64,000 nt of DNA from JBDXHU01 sp039989475 (GCA_039989475.1 JBDXHU010000012.1:186001-250000), one strand, 5' to 3'. Numbered from the stretch's first letter, positions 28,089 through 37,454 are shown. Translations and numbers: made by a program. Notes: a model not told the origin generated them from the sequence alone.

Positions 28089-28880
28089 GTGATTTTGTCA
28101 CTGCAAACTGCTCAAGCCGCCAGGCACCTGCGCTGGGACCTGATTTCCTACAAGGCCCTGTCATCGCTGCAATCGGAAACCAACCGCTCGCGGCTGGGCG
28201 TTATCTGGTGGGTGCTGGACCCCTTACTGTACATGTCGGTGTTCTACATCGTGTTTGGCGTGATCTTCGAGCGCGGTGGGCCGGGTTTCGTTGCGAAACT
28301 GCTGATTGCACTGGTTATCTGGCGCTGGTTCGATAACTCGGTTAAAACCGCCAGCGGCTCGCTTATCAACGGTGTCGGCCTGATGCGCCAGGTCTATGTT
28401 TCCAAATTGTTGTTTCCAATGGCCGCCATGTTTGCGCAGAGCCTCAAGTTCCTCTGCGTCTTGCTAATCCTGCTGGTGTTCCTGCTGGCCTATGGGGTGG
28501 AACCTGGCAGCAGTTGGCTGGGACTCGTGCCCATCCTGCTGGCGGAACTGGCATTCATCGCCGGGCTGGGGCTATTACTGGCAGCCGTGATTCCCTTTTT
28601 TCCCGACCTGAAGACCCTGATCGACTACGGCATTCAACTGGGCTTCTTCATGTCCGGTGTCTTCTACGAGATCGCCAGCGTGCCTGAGGCTGTACGCGGT
28701 TATTTTGCCTTGAACCCGATGGCGGTACTGATCGACCAGTCGCGCCAGGTCTTGCTCTATAACAACGCACCCGACTGGTTCGCCCTGGGCTGGATCGCTC
28801 TACTCGGCGGCGCACTGGCGGTTCTCGGCAGCTATTTACTATCGCGTTTTGACCGCGACTACCCCAACCTGTTGTTGTGA
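28089..28880 (+). CDS. wzm: ABC-2 type polysaccharide export permease (Wzm-like)
   Basis: 263-residue inner-membrane permease with six hydrophobic segments, typical of O-antigen/capsule/teichoic-acid exporters. Diagnostic blocks are SRLGVIWWVLDPLLYMSVFYIVFG near the N-terminus, VSKLLFPMAAMFAQSLKF, and FFMSGVFYEIASVPEAVRGYFALNPMA near the C-terminus. With the ATPase next to it, it should flip a completed polyprenyl-linked glycan to the periplasm. The start is GTG 28089 with a weak ribosome site. The stop overlaps the ATPase start as TGATG. Confidence 0.92.
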   Translation: MILSLQTAQAARHLRWDLISYKALSSLQSETNRSRLGVIWWVLDPLLYMSVFYIVFGVIFERGGPGFVAKLLIALVIWRWFDNSVKTASGSLINGVGLMRQVYVSKLLFPMAAMFAQSLKFLCVLLILLVFLLAYGVEPGSSWLGLVPILLAELAFIAGLGLLLAAVIPFFPDLKTLIDYGIQLGFFMSGVFYEIASVPEAVRGYFALNPMAVLIDQSRQVLLYNNAPDWFALGWIALLGGALAVLGSYLLSRFDRDYPNLLL

Positions 28881-29581
28881 TGCTCGATAACGTCGCCCTG
28901 CAACTGGATAATATCGGCATGGCCTACAAGCGCCGCGCCGGCTTCATGCGCTATGAAACCAGCTGGGCACTGCGCAAGCTTAGCTTCGAGGTGCACAGCG
29001 GCGAGAGTCTGGGAATCATCGGGCGCAACGGCGCCGGCAAGAGTTCCCTGCTGCGCCTGCTCGCCGGTATCAGCAAGCCCAGCGAGGGCAGCATTACCAC
29101 CCGCAGTTCCTTCGTCGCCCTGCTGTCTCTCAACCTGGGTTTTATTCCCAACCTGAGCGGACGCCAGAATGTGCGTATCTCGGGCATGCTCTATGGGCTG
29201 GATCGAGCGCATATCGAGGAGTTGCTGCCGGCAATTGTCGAGTATTCAGAGCTCAAGCAGGCGATTGATCACCCGGTGGCCACTTACTCGGCGGGCATGA
29301 AGGCCAGGCTGGGCTTTGCCACGGCAACCGTGGTCGAGCCCGACATCCTGCTGATTGACGAAATACTCGGTGTAGGCGACCTCTCCTTCCGCAAGAAGTC
29401 TAGTGCCACTATGCGCAATCGGCTAAAATCCGACAAGACCGCAATCTTTGTCTCCCATAATATGAACGAAGTCAGGGCGCTGTGTGACCGCGTGATCTGG
29501 CTGGAGCATGGCGCACTGCACATGTCAGGTTCGCCAGACGAAGTGATTAGCGCCTATGAACGCAGTATGGGCAGTCCCTGA
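28880..29581 (+). CDS. wzt: ABC polysaccharide exporter ATPase (Wzt-like, short form)
   Basis: 233-residue nucleotide-binding subunit. Walker A is GRNGAGKSSLLRLL, the signature is YSAGMKARLGFA (the AGMxxRL form usual in Wzt), and Walker B is PDILLIDEILGVGD. The protein stops soon after the ATPase domain, so the carbohydrate-binding extension that recognises O-antigen end caps in E. coli O8/O9a Wzt is absent. ATG 28880 is preceded by an in-frame GTG at 28877. It forms an operon with the permease upstream and the sulfotransferase downstream. Confidence 0.93.
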   Translation: MLDNVALQLDNIGMAYKRRAGFMRYETSWALRKLSFEVHSGESLGIIGRNGAGKSSLLRLLAGISKPSEGSITTRSSFVALLSLNLGFIPNLSGRQNVRISGMLYGLDRAHIEELLPAIVEYSELKQAIDHPVATYSAGMKARLGFATATVVEPDILLIDEILGVGDLSFRKKSSATMRNRLKSDKTAIFVSHNMNEVRALCDRVIWLEHGALHMSGSPDEVISAYERSMGSP

Positions 29582-29589
29582 GTAAGCCA

Positions 29590-30957
29590 ATGGCACCGAA
29601 AACATCGAAGCCTGACCGCACCGCACTGCTGGTGCTCGGCATGCACCGTAGCGGCACCTCGCTGCTGAGTGGCTTGATAGCACAGGCCGGAGTCGACCTT
29701 GGTCGCGATATTATGGCGGCGGCCGAGGATAACCCCCGCGGTTTCTGGGAGAATCAGCGCATTGTTAGCCTGCATGAAAAAATTCTGGGCAACTGCGGCC
29801 AGAGTTGGTCTTCCTACCAGGCCCTGCCGCAAAACTGGCAGTCGCTGCCCGACATGGACGTGCTCAGGCAGGAACTGCGCCAGATCATCGAACAGGAATT
29901 TGGCGACTCGCCGCTGATCAGTATCAAGGACCCGCGACTGTGTCGATTGCTACCGCTATGGCGAGAACTCGCCACCGAGCTCGGGATCGCACTCAGGATC
30001 GTCACCATTGTGCGCCCCGCAGCGGAGGTGACAGCATCGCTGCAACAGCGCGATGGCATGGCAACAGATCATGGCATGGCCCTGTGGCTGCGCTACAACC
30101 TGGATATGATGGAATTGAGCGAGGGCCTGCCCACACTCAGGACCAGTTACCGGTCCGCACTGGAGCAGCCCGCTGAAACCCTGGCCGCTATTTCCAGCCT
30201 CTGTGGCCATGAGTTGGGCATGGATGACGCCGGGTTCGCCGACAGCAGCCTGCAGCATCACCAGACCGAGAGCGTCGATGACTGGTCCGGGCAGTTGTAC
30301 CGGTTGTTGGCCGAGGGCGATGCGCCGCTGCCGACAATTTATGCCAGCTCAATCGACCCCCTGGTCATGGCACTGGCAGACCGCGCTACTGAACTGGCTG
30401 CGGCCAGGATCAAGCCCGAGCAATTAAGCCAGGACGCACTGCAGGGTGCGCGCGAGAGCATGCTGTTTGAGCAGGCCGAAGAAGCCCGCCGCTACTCCAC
30501 CGCCATGGAAATCGAGTTGGAAGAGCGACAACGCTATGCGGCCAACCTGGAGCAGGAACTGCAGGCACGGGACCTGGATATCACGACCAGGCAGGAATAC
30601 CTGGATGCCCTGTCGGCCGAGCTCAAGCAACGTGAAGAATATGCCGTTTCTCTGGAGCAAAAACTGCGGCAATTGGAAACAAGCCAGGAGCAAGCCGATG
30701 AGTACGCGGAGTCACTCAAAGCGGAGCTTGCTACCCGGCAGGACTACGCGCAATCCCTCGAAGCGACACTGCAGCAGAAAGACGAAGACATCGGCCGACG
30801 CGAGGAACACACCCAATCACTGCTTGACGAAGTCGAGCGGCTGAACCGCGAGTTGGCGACGACAACAGAACAACTCAATGATCTACGCCACCGCTTTCGC
30901 CATTGGCTGCGGCTTGGCAATCTCCTGAAGGGAACACCCGATACAAATGAACAGTAA
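29590..30957 (+). CDS. Sulfotransferase with C-terminal 35-residue-repeat coiled coil
   Basis: 455-residue protein. Residues about 12-270 form a PAPS-dependent sulfotransferase-like domain: the phosphosulfate loop is LGMHRSGTSLLSGLIAQAG, and a later SIKDPRLCRLLPLW contains the 3'-phosphate binding region. Residues about 290-430 are a continuous coiled coil. Residues 301-405 divide exactly into three 35-residue units, each 14+21, with the recurring pattern (E/D/R)-Y-x-x-(S/N/A)-L-x-x-x-L. It ends with HRFRHWLRLGNLLKG, a basic amphipathic stretch. It lies 8 nt after wzt and overlaps the large GT gene by 11 nt, so it belongs to the exporter operon. A role as membrane-tethered ruler or scaffold is inference. 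Confidence 0.85.
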   Translation: MAPKTSKPDRTALLVLGMHRSGTSLLSGLIAQAGVDLGRDIMAAAEDNPRGFWENQRIVSLHEKILGNCGQSWSSYQALPQNWQSLPDMDVLRQELRQIIEQEFGDSPLISIKDPRLCRLLPLWRELATELGIALRIVTIVRPAAEVTASLQQRDGMATDHGMALWLRYNLDMMELSEGLPTLRTSYRSALEQPAETLAAISSLCGHELGMDDAGFADSSLQHHQTESVDDWSGQLYRLLAEGDAPLPTIYASSIDPLVMALADRATELAAARIKPEQLSQDALQGARESMLFEQAEEARRYSTAMEIELEERQRYAANLEQELQARDLDITTRQEYLDALSAELKQREEYAVSLEQKLRQLETSQEQADEYAESLKAELATRQDYAQSLEATLQQKDEDIGRREEHTQSLLDEVERLNRELATTTEQLNDLRHRFRHWLRLGNLLKGTPDTNEQ

Positions 30958-33502
30958 TACCGCCATCTTCACCATTGTTTCGCGCAACTACCTGCATTAC
31001 GCGCGTACGCTGATGCACAGCGTGGAGCAATTCGCCCCGGAAGCTGACCGGCTGGTGGGCCTCTGCGATGAACGCGGCGACTTTGATTTTTCGGCAGAGA
31101 ACTTCGACATACTGGAAATGCGTGAGCTACCGATACCGGAGATCGAAAAGTTCATTTTCCGCTACACCATTCTCGAGCTGAATACGGCCATCAAGCCCTA
31201 TATCATTTCCAGCCTGTTCGCACAGGGCTACGAAAAGGTCATTTATTTCGATCCGGACATCCGTATCTATAGCTCCCTGCAGCAGATGCTGGCCCTGCTG
31301 GATGACAAGCAGATGCTGCTCACCCCACACCTGACCGGCCCCCTGGACGATGACAAGCTGCCCAGCGAACTCAACATACTGGTCAGCGGCAGCTACAACC
31401 TCGGCTATATCGGCCTGCGCAATACACCGGATATGCAGCAGTTCGCGCACTGGTGGGAGGACAAACTCTATACCGACTGCGTGGTCGACCTGGAGCGCGG
31501 CCTGTTTGTCGACCAGAAGTGGGTGGACCTGGCACCGGGTATGTACCCGGGGGTCTATATCAACAGGAACCCCGCATGGAACACCGCCTACTGGAATCTC
31601 AAGCATCGCCAGGTCGAACAAGACAATGGCGCGTATTTCGTTAACGGCGAGCCACTCCTGTTCTTCCACTTCTCCGGTTTTTCCGGCGATGCCACCAATC
31701 TCAGCAAACACCAGGATCGCTTCAGCAAGAAATCCGCCGGTCCCGCCGTGGAACAACTGTGCAAGGATTACGCGGAACAATTGAGCCAGAATGGTGAGGC
31801 ACAAACCCGCAAGCTGGCCTACGCCTACGGTTATTTTGCTGACGGCACGCCCATACCCGACTTCGCACGTTACATATACCGCGAGGACTATGACTGGGAG
31901 AACAGCACCGATAATCCCTATGACAGCGAAGGTTGCGCCAATTTTCTGGGCTACCTCAACGAGCCGATCAGCATTAACGGTAAACGGCTGCCCTGGGTGA
32001 CCCGACTCGCCCACAAGCTGTACCTGGCGCGGACAGATTTGCAGGCGGCTTTTCCCGACTTGAGCGGCGCCCATGGCAAGCGCTTTGCCGACTGGTATCT
32101 GCAAAGTGTGGCCGAGCAGGCTCGCTTCGACGACTGTTTCATTGAGCCCGTCAGGCACGCCCTGGACAATATTGGCGGCGAAGAGATAAGCGGCTCTTTC
32201 GCCCAGCGGGCCCGGCGCTGGTGTAATCGGCAGCTGTATCGCTTCGCCTGGCGCTATCGCCACCTGGTAAGACCCTTTATGCCACCGAAGTTGCGGCACA
32301 AACTGCATGTACGCCTGGTTGACCAGCTATCGAGTCCATCGACCGGTGCAGGTTCGGCAGCGCGCAGCCCCAGGGACCCCAGCCTGCCCTGGGGCATTAA
32401 CCTGTTCGGTTACGTCAATGCCGAGAGCGGCATCGGCCAGTCGGCCCGCTCCAATATCCATAATATTCGCGCTGCGGGAATTCCACTGGCGGTGGTAGAT
32501 TTTCGGCAGGGCAACGTTTCCCGCATGCAGGCGGAAGTACCCGCCGAGGTCATGGCGGAACCCCGCTACAGCATCAACCTGTTCCACATTAATGCCGACG
32601 AAACCGTCAGCGCCATCAATCACCTGGGCCAGGATCTACTGCGTGGTCGCTACAACATCGGTTACTGGGCCTGGGAGCTGGAAGAATTTCCCGATGAATG
32701 GCTACCCGCCATCGCCCTGCTCGATGAGATCTGGGTGCCGTCGGATTTCTGTCGTGAGGCTATTGCGGCCAAGGCCGATATCCCGGTGGTCTGTATACCG
32801 CATTCCATTACCGTGCCGACTATTGAGGCCACGGCGAGCGCGGCCGACTTCGACTTGCCCGCTGACGGGGTGCGCTTCCTGACCATGTTCGATGCCCTCA
32901 GCATACCGGAGCGCAAGAATCCTTTGGCCGCCATTGCCGCCTTCAAGCAGGCCCAGGCCGATGCGGAGATCGACGCTCACCTGGTGATCAAGGTCAGCAA
33001 CCTGGACAAGACACCGGACCACGGCGACCAGTTGCGCCAGGAGGTAGGGGCCGACCCCAACATGACTTTGTTGGAAGGCTATTTTTCGCATGATGAAATC
33101 TATCGATTGATCGCCTGCTGCGACGCCTTCCTGTCCACCCATAGGGCCGAAGGTTTTGGCCTTGGCCTGGCCGAGGCCATGGCCCTGGGGCGGGCTGCAG
33201 TGGCTACCGGCTGGTCCGGCAATTTGCAGTTCATGCGTCCGGACAACTCGGTGCTGCTGGACTACGAGTTGGTGCCCCTGCAGGTGGACCTCGGACCCTA
33301 TCGCCGCGGACAACTGTGGGCCGAGCCCTCGGTAGCGGTAACCGCCGAGCGTATCGTCAAGCTCAGCCAGCAGCCACAACGGCTGCGGGAGCTTGGCGAC
33401 CTTGGACGCAAGACCATGGCAGAAGAGTTCTCCAGCCAGGCTATAGGGGCGCAGATTGCAGCGCGACTGGAGGCACTGAGCCAGCAATCAGCAGCGGAGT
33501 AA
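30947..33502 (+). CDS. Two-domain glycosyltransferase (GT-A-like plus GT4)
   Basis: 851-residue fusion. The N-terminal half (about 1-290) is a nucleotide-sugar GT-A-like domain with IFTIVSRNYLHYARTLMHSV, the DxD-type YFDPDIRIYSS near residue 105, and SYNLGYIGLRN. The C-terminal half (from about 480) is a GT-B domain beginning GINLFGYVNAESGIGQSARS, with FLTMFDALSIPERKNPLAAI and STHRAEGFGLGLAEAMALGRA as the donor site. Fusions of this kind often add two successive sugars, as seen in rhamnan or mannan synthases; the sugars here are unknown. It overlaps the sulfotransferase upstream and ends directly abutting the stop of the convergent GT gene. Confidence 0.88.
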   Translation: MNSNTAIFTIVSRNYLHYARTLMHSVEQFAPEADRLVGLCDERGDFDFSAENFDILEMRELPIPEIEKFIFRYTILELNTAIKPYIISSLFAQGYEKVIYFDPDIRIYSSLQQMLALLDDKQMLLTPHLTGPLDDDKLPSELNILVSGSYNLGYIGLRNTPDMQQFAHWWEDKLYTDCVVDLERGLFVDQKWVDLAPGMYPGVYINRNPAWNTAYWNLKHRQVEQDNGAYFVNGEPLLFFHFSGFSGDATNLSKHQDRFSKKSAGPAVEQLCKDYAEQLSQNGEAQTRKLAYAYGYFADGTPIPDFARYIYREDYDWENSTDNPYDSEGCANFLGYLNEPISINGKRLPWVTRLAHKLYLARTDLQAAFPDLSGAHGKRFADWYLQSVAEQARFDDCFIEPVRHALDNIGGEEISGSFAQRARRWCNRQLYRFAWRYRHLVRPFMPPKLRHKLHVRLVDQLSSPSTGAGSAARSPRDPSLPWGINLFGYVNAESGIGQSARSNIHNIRAAGIPLAVVDFRQGNVSRMQAEVPAEVMAEPRYSINLFHINADETVSAINHLGQDLLRGRYNIGYWAWELEEFPDEWLPAIALLDEIWVPSDFCREAIAAKADIPVVCIPHSITVPTIEATASAADFDLPADGVRFLTMFDALSIPERKNPLAAIAAFKQAQADAEIDAHLVIKVSNLDKTPDHGDQLRQEVGADPNMTLLEGYFSHDEIYRLIACCDAFLSTHRAEGFGLGLAEAMALGRAAVATGWSGNLQFMRPDNSVLLDYELVPLQVDLGPYRRGQLWAEPSVAVTAERIVKLSQQPQRLRELGDLGRKTMAEEFSSQAIGAQIAARLEALSQQSAAE

Positions 33503-34606
33503 TCAGCTATCTGCGCCGACGTGCTGCAGTATGGCGAGCGTAGCCCTGGCCGCATCATGCCAGGAAAAGTCCGTGCCGCGCTGGCGGCTTTGCCTGGACA
33601 ACTGCCCGCGCACATTGTCATCAGTCGCCACCCGGGCCAGGGCAGCCTGTATCTGGTCCACTGACTCAGGGTCTACCAGCAGCGCCCCATCACCGGCAAT
33701 TTCCGGCAGTGCAGCGCGGTCGGCGACGATCAGTGGCACTCCATACTGCATCGCTTCAACCAGTGGCAGACCGAAACCCTCATAGAGCGAAGGCATTACC
33801 AGGGCCGCAGCTGCTTGGTAATAGCCAGCCAGCTCCGCATCAGACACAAAGCCGGGCACAGATACCCGCTGCTCGATGCCCAGTGTCCTGGCCTGTGCCA
33901 GCAGGTCGGGCAAACCCCAGCCCTTTGCACCAATGATCACCAGGCGATGCGGGCAGTCAGTGGCGGCCACAAAGGCCGCGAATGCCTCTAGTAACAACGC
34001 CAGGTTCTTGCGTGGCTCCAGGGTGCCCACAAACAGGAAATAGGGCGGATCAAGCGGGACAGCAGTGCCAGCTTCCAGCAACCGCGCCGCCTCATGCACC
34101 ACCTGGACCGGAGAAGCACACCCGGGGTAGAAATGCGCTATTTCCCCCGCAGTGAATTCGGATACCGCGATAACCCGCCTGGCCCGGCGAATTGAAAAAC
34201 CCATTGCGGCACGCTCCAGCCAGCGATTGGCCAGCGGCATACTTTCTGGATAACGTCGCCACACCAGGTCGTGAATGGTCACTACCCCGGCAAGCTGGCG
34301 AGGGAGGAAGAAGGGCAGGTGATGTCGTGGTGACCAGAAGACATCGATGTCATCGCGCCGCGCCCAGCGCACAAAATCAACATTCGCGTGCCAGAGGCTG
34401 GCCAGCCCCCTGCCGCGGGCGGCACCGTGCCGGAGCGTAACAGCCGGACTATCCAGCCAGGGCAGCCCGGCCGGAGACAGCTGCCGATCACTGTAGAGAA
34501 ACCACTGGTCACCGGAGTTGACCAGCAGTCTTAGCAGGTTCTCGGTGTAGCGCCCTATACCGGTTAGCGGCGGCACCAACTGTCGTGCATCTACTGCTAT
34601 TCTCAT
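33503..34606 (-). CDS. Glycosyltransferase family 4 (GT-B), paralogue of the gene at 25709
   Basis: 367-residue GT4. N-terminal MRIAVDARQLVPPLTGIGRYT and WFLYSDRQLSP, donor domain FLFVGTLEPRKNLALLLEAF and MPSLYEGFGLPLVEAMQYG. The similarity to the protein at 25709-26857 runs over the full length, so this looks like a duplication, after which the copies ended up on either side of the exporter operon in the same orientation. Its stop codon is immediately adjacent to the stop of the convergent two-domain GT. Specific sugar unknown. Confidence 0.9.
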   Translation of the reverse strand: MRIAVDARQLVPPLTGIGRYTENLLRLLVNSGDQWFLYSDRQLSPAGLPWLDSPAVTLRHGAARGRGLASLWHANVDFVRWARRDDIDVFWSPRHHLPFFLPRQLAGVVTIHDLVWRRYPESMPLANRWLERAAMGFSIRRARRVIAVSEFTAGEIAHFYPGCASPVQVVHEAARLLEAGTAVPLDPPYFLFVGTLEPRKNLALLLEAFAAFVAATDCPHRLVIIGAKGWGLPDLLAQARTLGIEQRVSVPGFVSDAELAGYYQAAAALVMPSLYEGFGLPLVEAMQYGVPLIVADRAALPEIAGDGALLVDPESVDQIQAALARVATDDNVRGQLSRQSRQRGTDFSWHDAARATLAILQHVGADS

Positions 34607-34670
34607 GTGCCTGCTAGAGCCTTTTATCGTTATCGTTTAGAATTCCATCGCTTCCGGCAGTGCCAGTGCA

Positions 34671-35549
34671 ATGTCGGGATTGATTCTAAACCTTGGCATA
34701 GACCTAATGAAATCACCGATATTCATGTTCGGCAGCGGCCGCTGTGGCAGCACGCTCTTGCAACGCGCACTCAACGCCCACCCAGAGGTGGTTATGTACG
34801 GTGAGCACGAGGGCTTCCTGGCCCCTATTTCCCACTCCTATTACAAGCTGACCGAGACCCGGGATATTCAACGCTGGGTCTATGGGGAGCAAGCGATTCC
34901 CGCCGAAGCACTGCATGGTCAAATCAGCGACATGGAGGCGGATATTTGCTGGGTTAACAACTTTACCCGCGATGAGGTCTACCAGCAGCACCGTCAGCTG
35001 GTGCTGTCCCTGCTCACCAAGGATCTCGATCTGGACCAGGTCCACTGGGGGTTCAAGGAAATTCGCTACCACAAGGGCCAGCATGTGATCTGGTTTCTGC
35101 GCGAGATGTTCCCGCAGCCGAACTTCATCTTCCTGTTCCGCAACCCGGCCGAAACCATTGCCAGCGGTATGACCGCCTGGGAGGACCCGGAGAAAATCAT
35201 GCACGACGAGGACAGGTTCCGCGAGGATGTCTGGCAGCGCTTTTTACGCTGGACTTCCAAATACGTTTACCTGCTGAATCACCTGGAAGAGCTCGGCGAC
35301 AAGGCCTACCTGCTAAAATATGAAGACCTGGTAAGCGACCCGGAAACACATATGAACCACATCTTCGGCATGCTGGGCCTGGACACACCCGCGAAGGCAC
35401 TGGACATGTTCCAGTACCGGGTGGCCAGTACCCAGAACCACCCCCACAAGGCTTTCCTGGTAGAGCGCATCCAGGAGTTCCAGCGTAACTGCAAGCACCC
35501 TGAGTTTCGCGACGTCTGCGCGCGTATCGGCTACGAGTACCGGACATGA
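34671..35549 (+). CDS. Sulfotransferase family protein
   Basis: 292-residue PAPS-dependent sulfotransferase. The 5'-phosphosulfate loop is FGSGRCGSTLLQRALNAHP, and FIFLFRNPAETIASGM is the 3'-phosphate motif with the conserved Arg and Ser. EDLVSDPETHMNHIFGMLGLD is the usual C-terminal element. ATG 34707 would give a shorter form starting MKSPIFMFGSG; neither start has a strong ribosome site. It overlaps the acyltransferase gene by 4 nt. Likely substrate is the local glycan; a small-molecule acceptor is possible. Confidence 0.87.
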   Translation: MSGLILNLGIDLMKSPIFMFGSGRCGSTLLQRALNAHPEVVMYGEHEGFLAPISHSYYKLTETRDIQRWVYGEQAIPAEALHGQISDMEADICWVNNFTRDEVYQQHRQLVLSLLTKDLDLDQVHWGFKEIRYHKGQHVIWFLREMFPQPNFIFLFRNPAETIASGMTAWEDPEKIMHDEDRFREDVWQRFLRWTSKYVYLLNHLEELGDKAYLLKYEDLVSDPETHMNHIFGMLGLDTPAKALDMFQYRVASTQNHPHKAFLVERIQEFQRNCKHPEFRDVCARIGYEYRT

Positions 35550-36169
35550 GTTTCTCGGCCGAACACAATATCTGCATCAAGGACGATGTCATCATCGACA
35601 ACGCCGAGGGGCTCAGCTACAGCGAGAACCTGCACCTGGGACATCGCATCGTAATCCAGGCCGGGGGCGGGGTAACCCTGGGCAAACAGGTGGCGATAGG
35701 TGATGAAACCGTGATCTGGTCCATTAATCACGATTACGAGGAAGGCATCCTGCCCTATGGTTTCAGCCGGGTTCGGAAACCCATTGTGATTGAAGACAAT
35801 GTTTGGATCGGGCGTAATGTGATGATCGCGCCGGGGTCACGGATCGGAGAAGGCGCGGTACTGTCCCTGGGCGCCGTGGTTAGTGGTGTGGTTCCGCCGC
35901 TGGCGGTGGTGGCCGGCAACCCGGCCCGGGTAGTGCGCTTCCGCTCACTGGACCGTTACCTGAACGCCAGGGACAACAATATCAACCTCTGGACCCAGCG
36001 CCGCGTGCCCGGCTGCCCTTCCTGTGAGCCGGAAAATTTCAGCTGGACCGATGCTGCGCCCACCCGTCACCGTTCCTGGTTGCGGCGCCAGTGGGACCGC
36101 ATCAGCTTGCCGCTACAGGAGCGTAAAATTCGCCGCGCCCTTGCGCTGAGTCGGGCAGCCCCAGGCTAA
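35546..36169 (+). CDS. Left-handed beta-helix (hexapeptide) acyltransferase
   Basis: 207-residue acyltransferase of the maltose/LPS O-acetyltransferase type. Residues about 30-130 show the hexapeptide repeat, for example VIEDNVWIGRNVMIAPGSRI then GEGAVLSLGAVVSG. His in SINHDYEEG is in the position of the catalytic His. GNPARVVRF closes the helix, as in sugar acetyltransferases. The last 70 residues are basic and contain a CPSC pair. The start overlaps the upstream sulfotransferase stop (ATGA). It probably O- or N-acetylates a sugar of the glycan. Confidence 0.87.
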   Translation: MSFSAEHNICIKDDVIIDNAEGLSYSENLHLGHRIVIQAGGGVTLGKQVAIGDETVIWSINHDYEEGILPYGFSRVRKPIVIEDNVWIGRNVMIAPGSRIGEGAVLSLGAVVSGVVPPLAVVAGNPARVVRFRSLDRYLNARDNNINLWTQRRVPGCPSCEPENFSWTDAAPTRHRSWLRRQWDRISLPLQERKIRRALALSRAAPG

Positions 36170-37080
36170 ACCCGATAACCCAGGGCTGACAGGTCCGCAG
36201 CCACGTAAGCCTGCAACTGTCGGTTACTGTCGGCGTAATAATCGCCCACGACGGCCTCGACCCGCGGCGCGATCCGCATCGAATGATTGCGGGCAAAATC
36301 CCTGTCCCCCAGTTTTTCTATCTGCTGAAAACACCAGTTCGCCAGGGCCGGCGCCAGCGGCTTGACCGGATGCAGGGAGTCATTACCAGACAGCTTGTTG
36401 GCCCAGCGCTTAAGTCGCAGCTGCAGGTCGTTCATGGAGACATTCACGCCCTGCTCAAAAACCGCCGGGGCCAGCGGTACCGGCTCCAATCCCATGTGCT
36501 CAATCAAGGTATCCGCGAACTGCTGCGGCCGCTGCCGCAACAGCTCATAGGGCAGCACCAACACCTTGTCTGCACCAAACAGGCGGCAATAGTATTCGAG
36601 CAGGTGGTGATAGCGGAAATTGTCCAGCCGGAAATGCGGCACACGACCATCCCAGGGTGGCGTCAGGTATTCCTCCAGGGTGCAGGTACCGCCCATCTTG
36701 ATGTACTGCTTGTAGTTGGACGCCAGTATCGCGTTCTGCTCCCGCACGACAATCAGCAGACGCACCTCATCGAAGCAGGCGCGGATGCGATTGGCCATCT
36801 CGGCCGCGTCATAGCCACCTGAATGAGGATTACCCGACAGGCGTTCCGAGGAAAACACCGCCAATTTGCCCTCTTGTCGCGCCTGCGCTACGAGACCATC
36901 CAGGTAGCTCTTGCAACGCCCGGCATCAAACACCAGGCCACTGGGCAGCATTAGCTCATCCCAGAGCTGTGGATGATCAAACAGGCTGACCTGCGCCGAC
37001 AGCGCCGGTAACAGCGCTTGCTGCAACCAGCTGCTGGCTGTCTTGTGGTAGCCGATGTGGACCAGGGGGCTGTGAGTCAT
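36166..37080 (-). CDS. Sulfotransferase-like protein
   Basis: 304-residue protein with the opening PLVHIGYHKTASSWLQQALL, a P-loop of the GYHKTGT(T/S)WLQ type found in bacterial sulfotransferases. RLLIVVREQNAILASNYKQYIK matches the 3'-phosphate region. The acceptor is unknown. It converges with the acyltransferase (4-nt overlap of ends) and lies 12 nt after the DUF2304 gene on the same strand, so it may be the end of the TMTC-GT2-DUF2304 operon. Confidence 0.82.
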   Translation of the reverse strand: MTHSPLVHIGYHKTASSWLQQALLPALSAQVSLFDHPQLWDELMLPSGLVFDAGRCKSYLDGLVAQARQEGKLAVFSSERLSGNPHSGGYDAAEMANRIRACFDEVRLLIVVREQNAILASNYKQYIKMGGTCTLEEYLTPPWDGRVPHFRLDNFRYHHLLEYYCRLFGADKVLVLPYELLRQRPQQFADTLIEHMGLEPVPLAPAVFEQGVNVSMNDLQLRLKRWANKLSGNDSLHPVKPLAPALANWCFQQIEKLGDRDFARNHSMRIAPRVEAVVGDYYADSNRQLQAYVAADLSALGYRV

Positions 37081-37092
37081 GATCGCGTCGGA

Positions 37093-37449
37093 CTAATCCT
37101 GTCCGCGCTTTTCCAGCTTATCCAGCCGGCGCTCCATAATCGCCAATTGCTGCACCAGTCTGGTCAGTTGTACAGAGCGGCGCGAACTCTCAAGGTCCGC
37201 CAGGAACAGCCGGGATAACAGCAACAGGACGGCCACGATGACGGGGAGTATCGGCGGATAAGATATGCCAAGCAGGCTGGCCAGGCGGTCATTGATTGAG
37301 GGGAAGACGCCAAACAGGCCCACGGCCGCCGCTACCGCCAACCACCAGATGGAGTAACGAATGTGCAGGTGATCGCGACGGATCAGCACCACGATGCTGA
37401 GGAAAAAGCATAGTCCGGAAACAGCAGTGAGCCAATTGAACAACTGCAC
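37093..37449 (-). CDS. DUF2304 membrane protein
   Basis: 118-residue protein with three hydrophobic segments (residues about 5-22, 33-50, 66-85) and a C-terminal cytoplasmic helix of about 30 residues (RLVQQLAIMERRLDKLEKRG). The pattern HLHIRYSIWWLAVAAAVGLFG matches DUF2304. Such proteins commonly follow a polyprenyl-phosphate glycosyltransferase gene, as here, where the GT2 is 5 nt upstream. A partner or anchor function for that enzyme is inferred. Confidence 0.85.
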   Translation of the reverse strand: MQLFNWLTAVSGLCFFLSIVVLIRRDHLHIRYSIWWLAVAAAVGLFGVFPSINDRLASLLGISYPPILPVIVAVLLLLSRLFLADLESSRRSVQLTRLVQQLAIMERRLDKLEKRGQD

Positions 37450-37454
37450 GGGGC

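Noticed and set aside
28085..28336. ATG start at 28085 for a small protein overlapping the Wzm-like gene
   Set aside because: The frame at 28089 (GTG) encodes an unmistakable ABC-2 permease; the ATG frame ends early and has no motif.
31127..32308. 393-codon minus-strand frame
   Set aside because: Opposite the two-domain glycosyltransferase, with no conserved motif.
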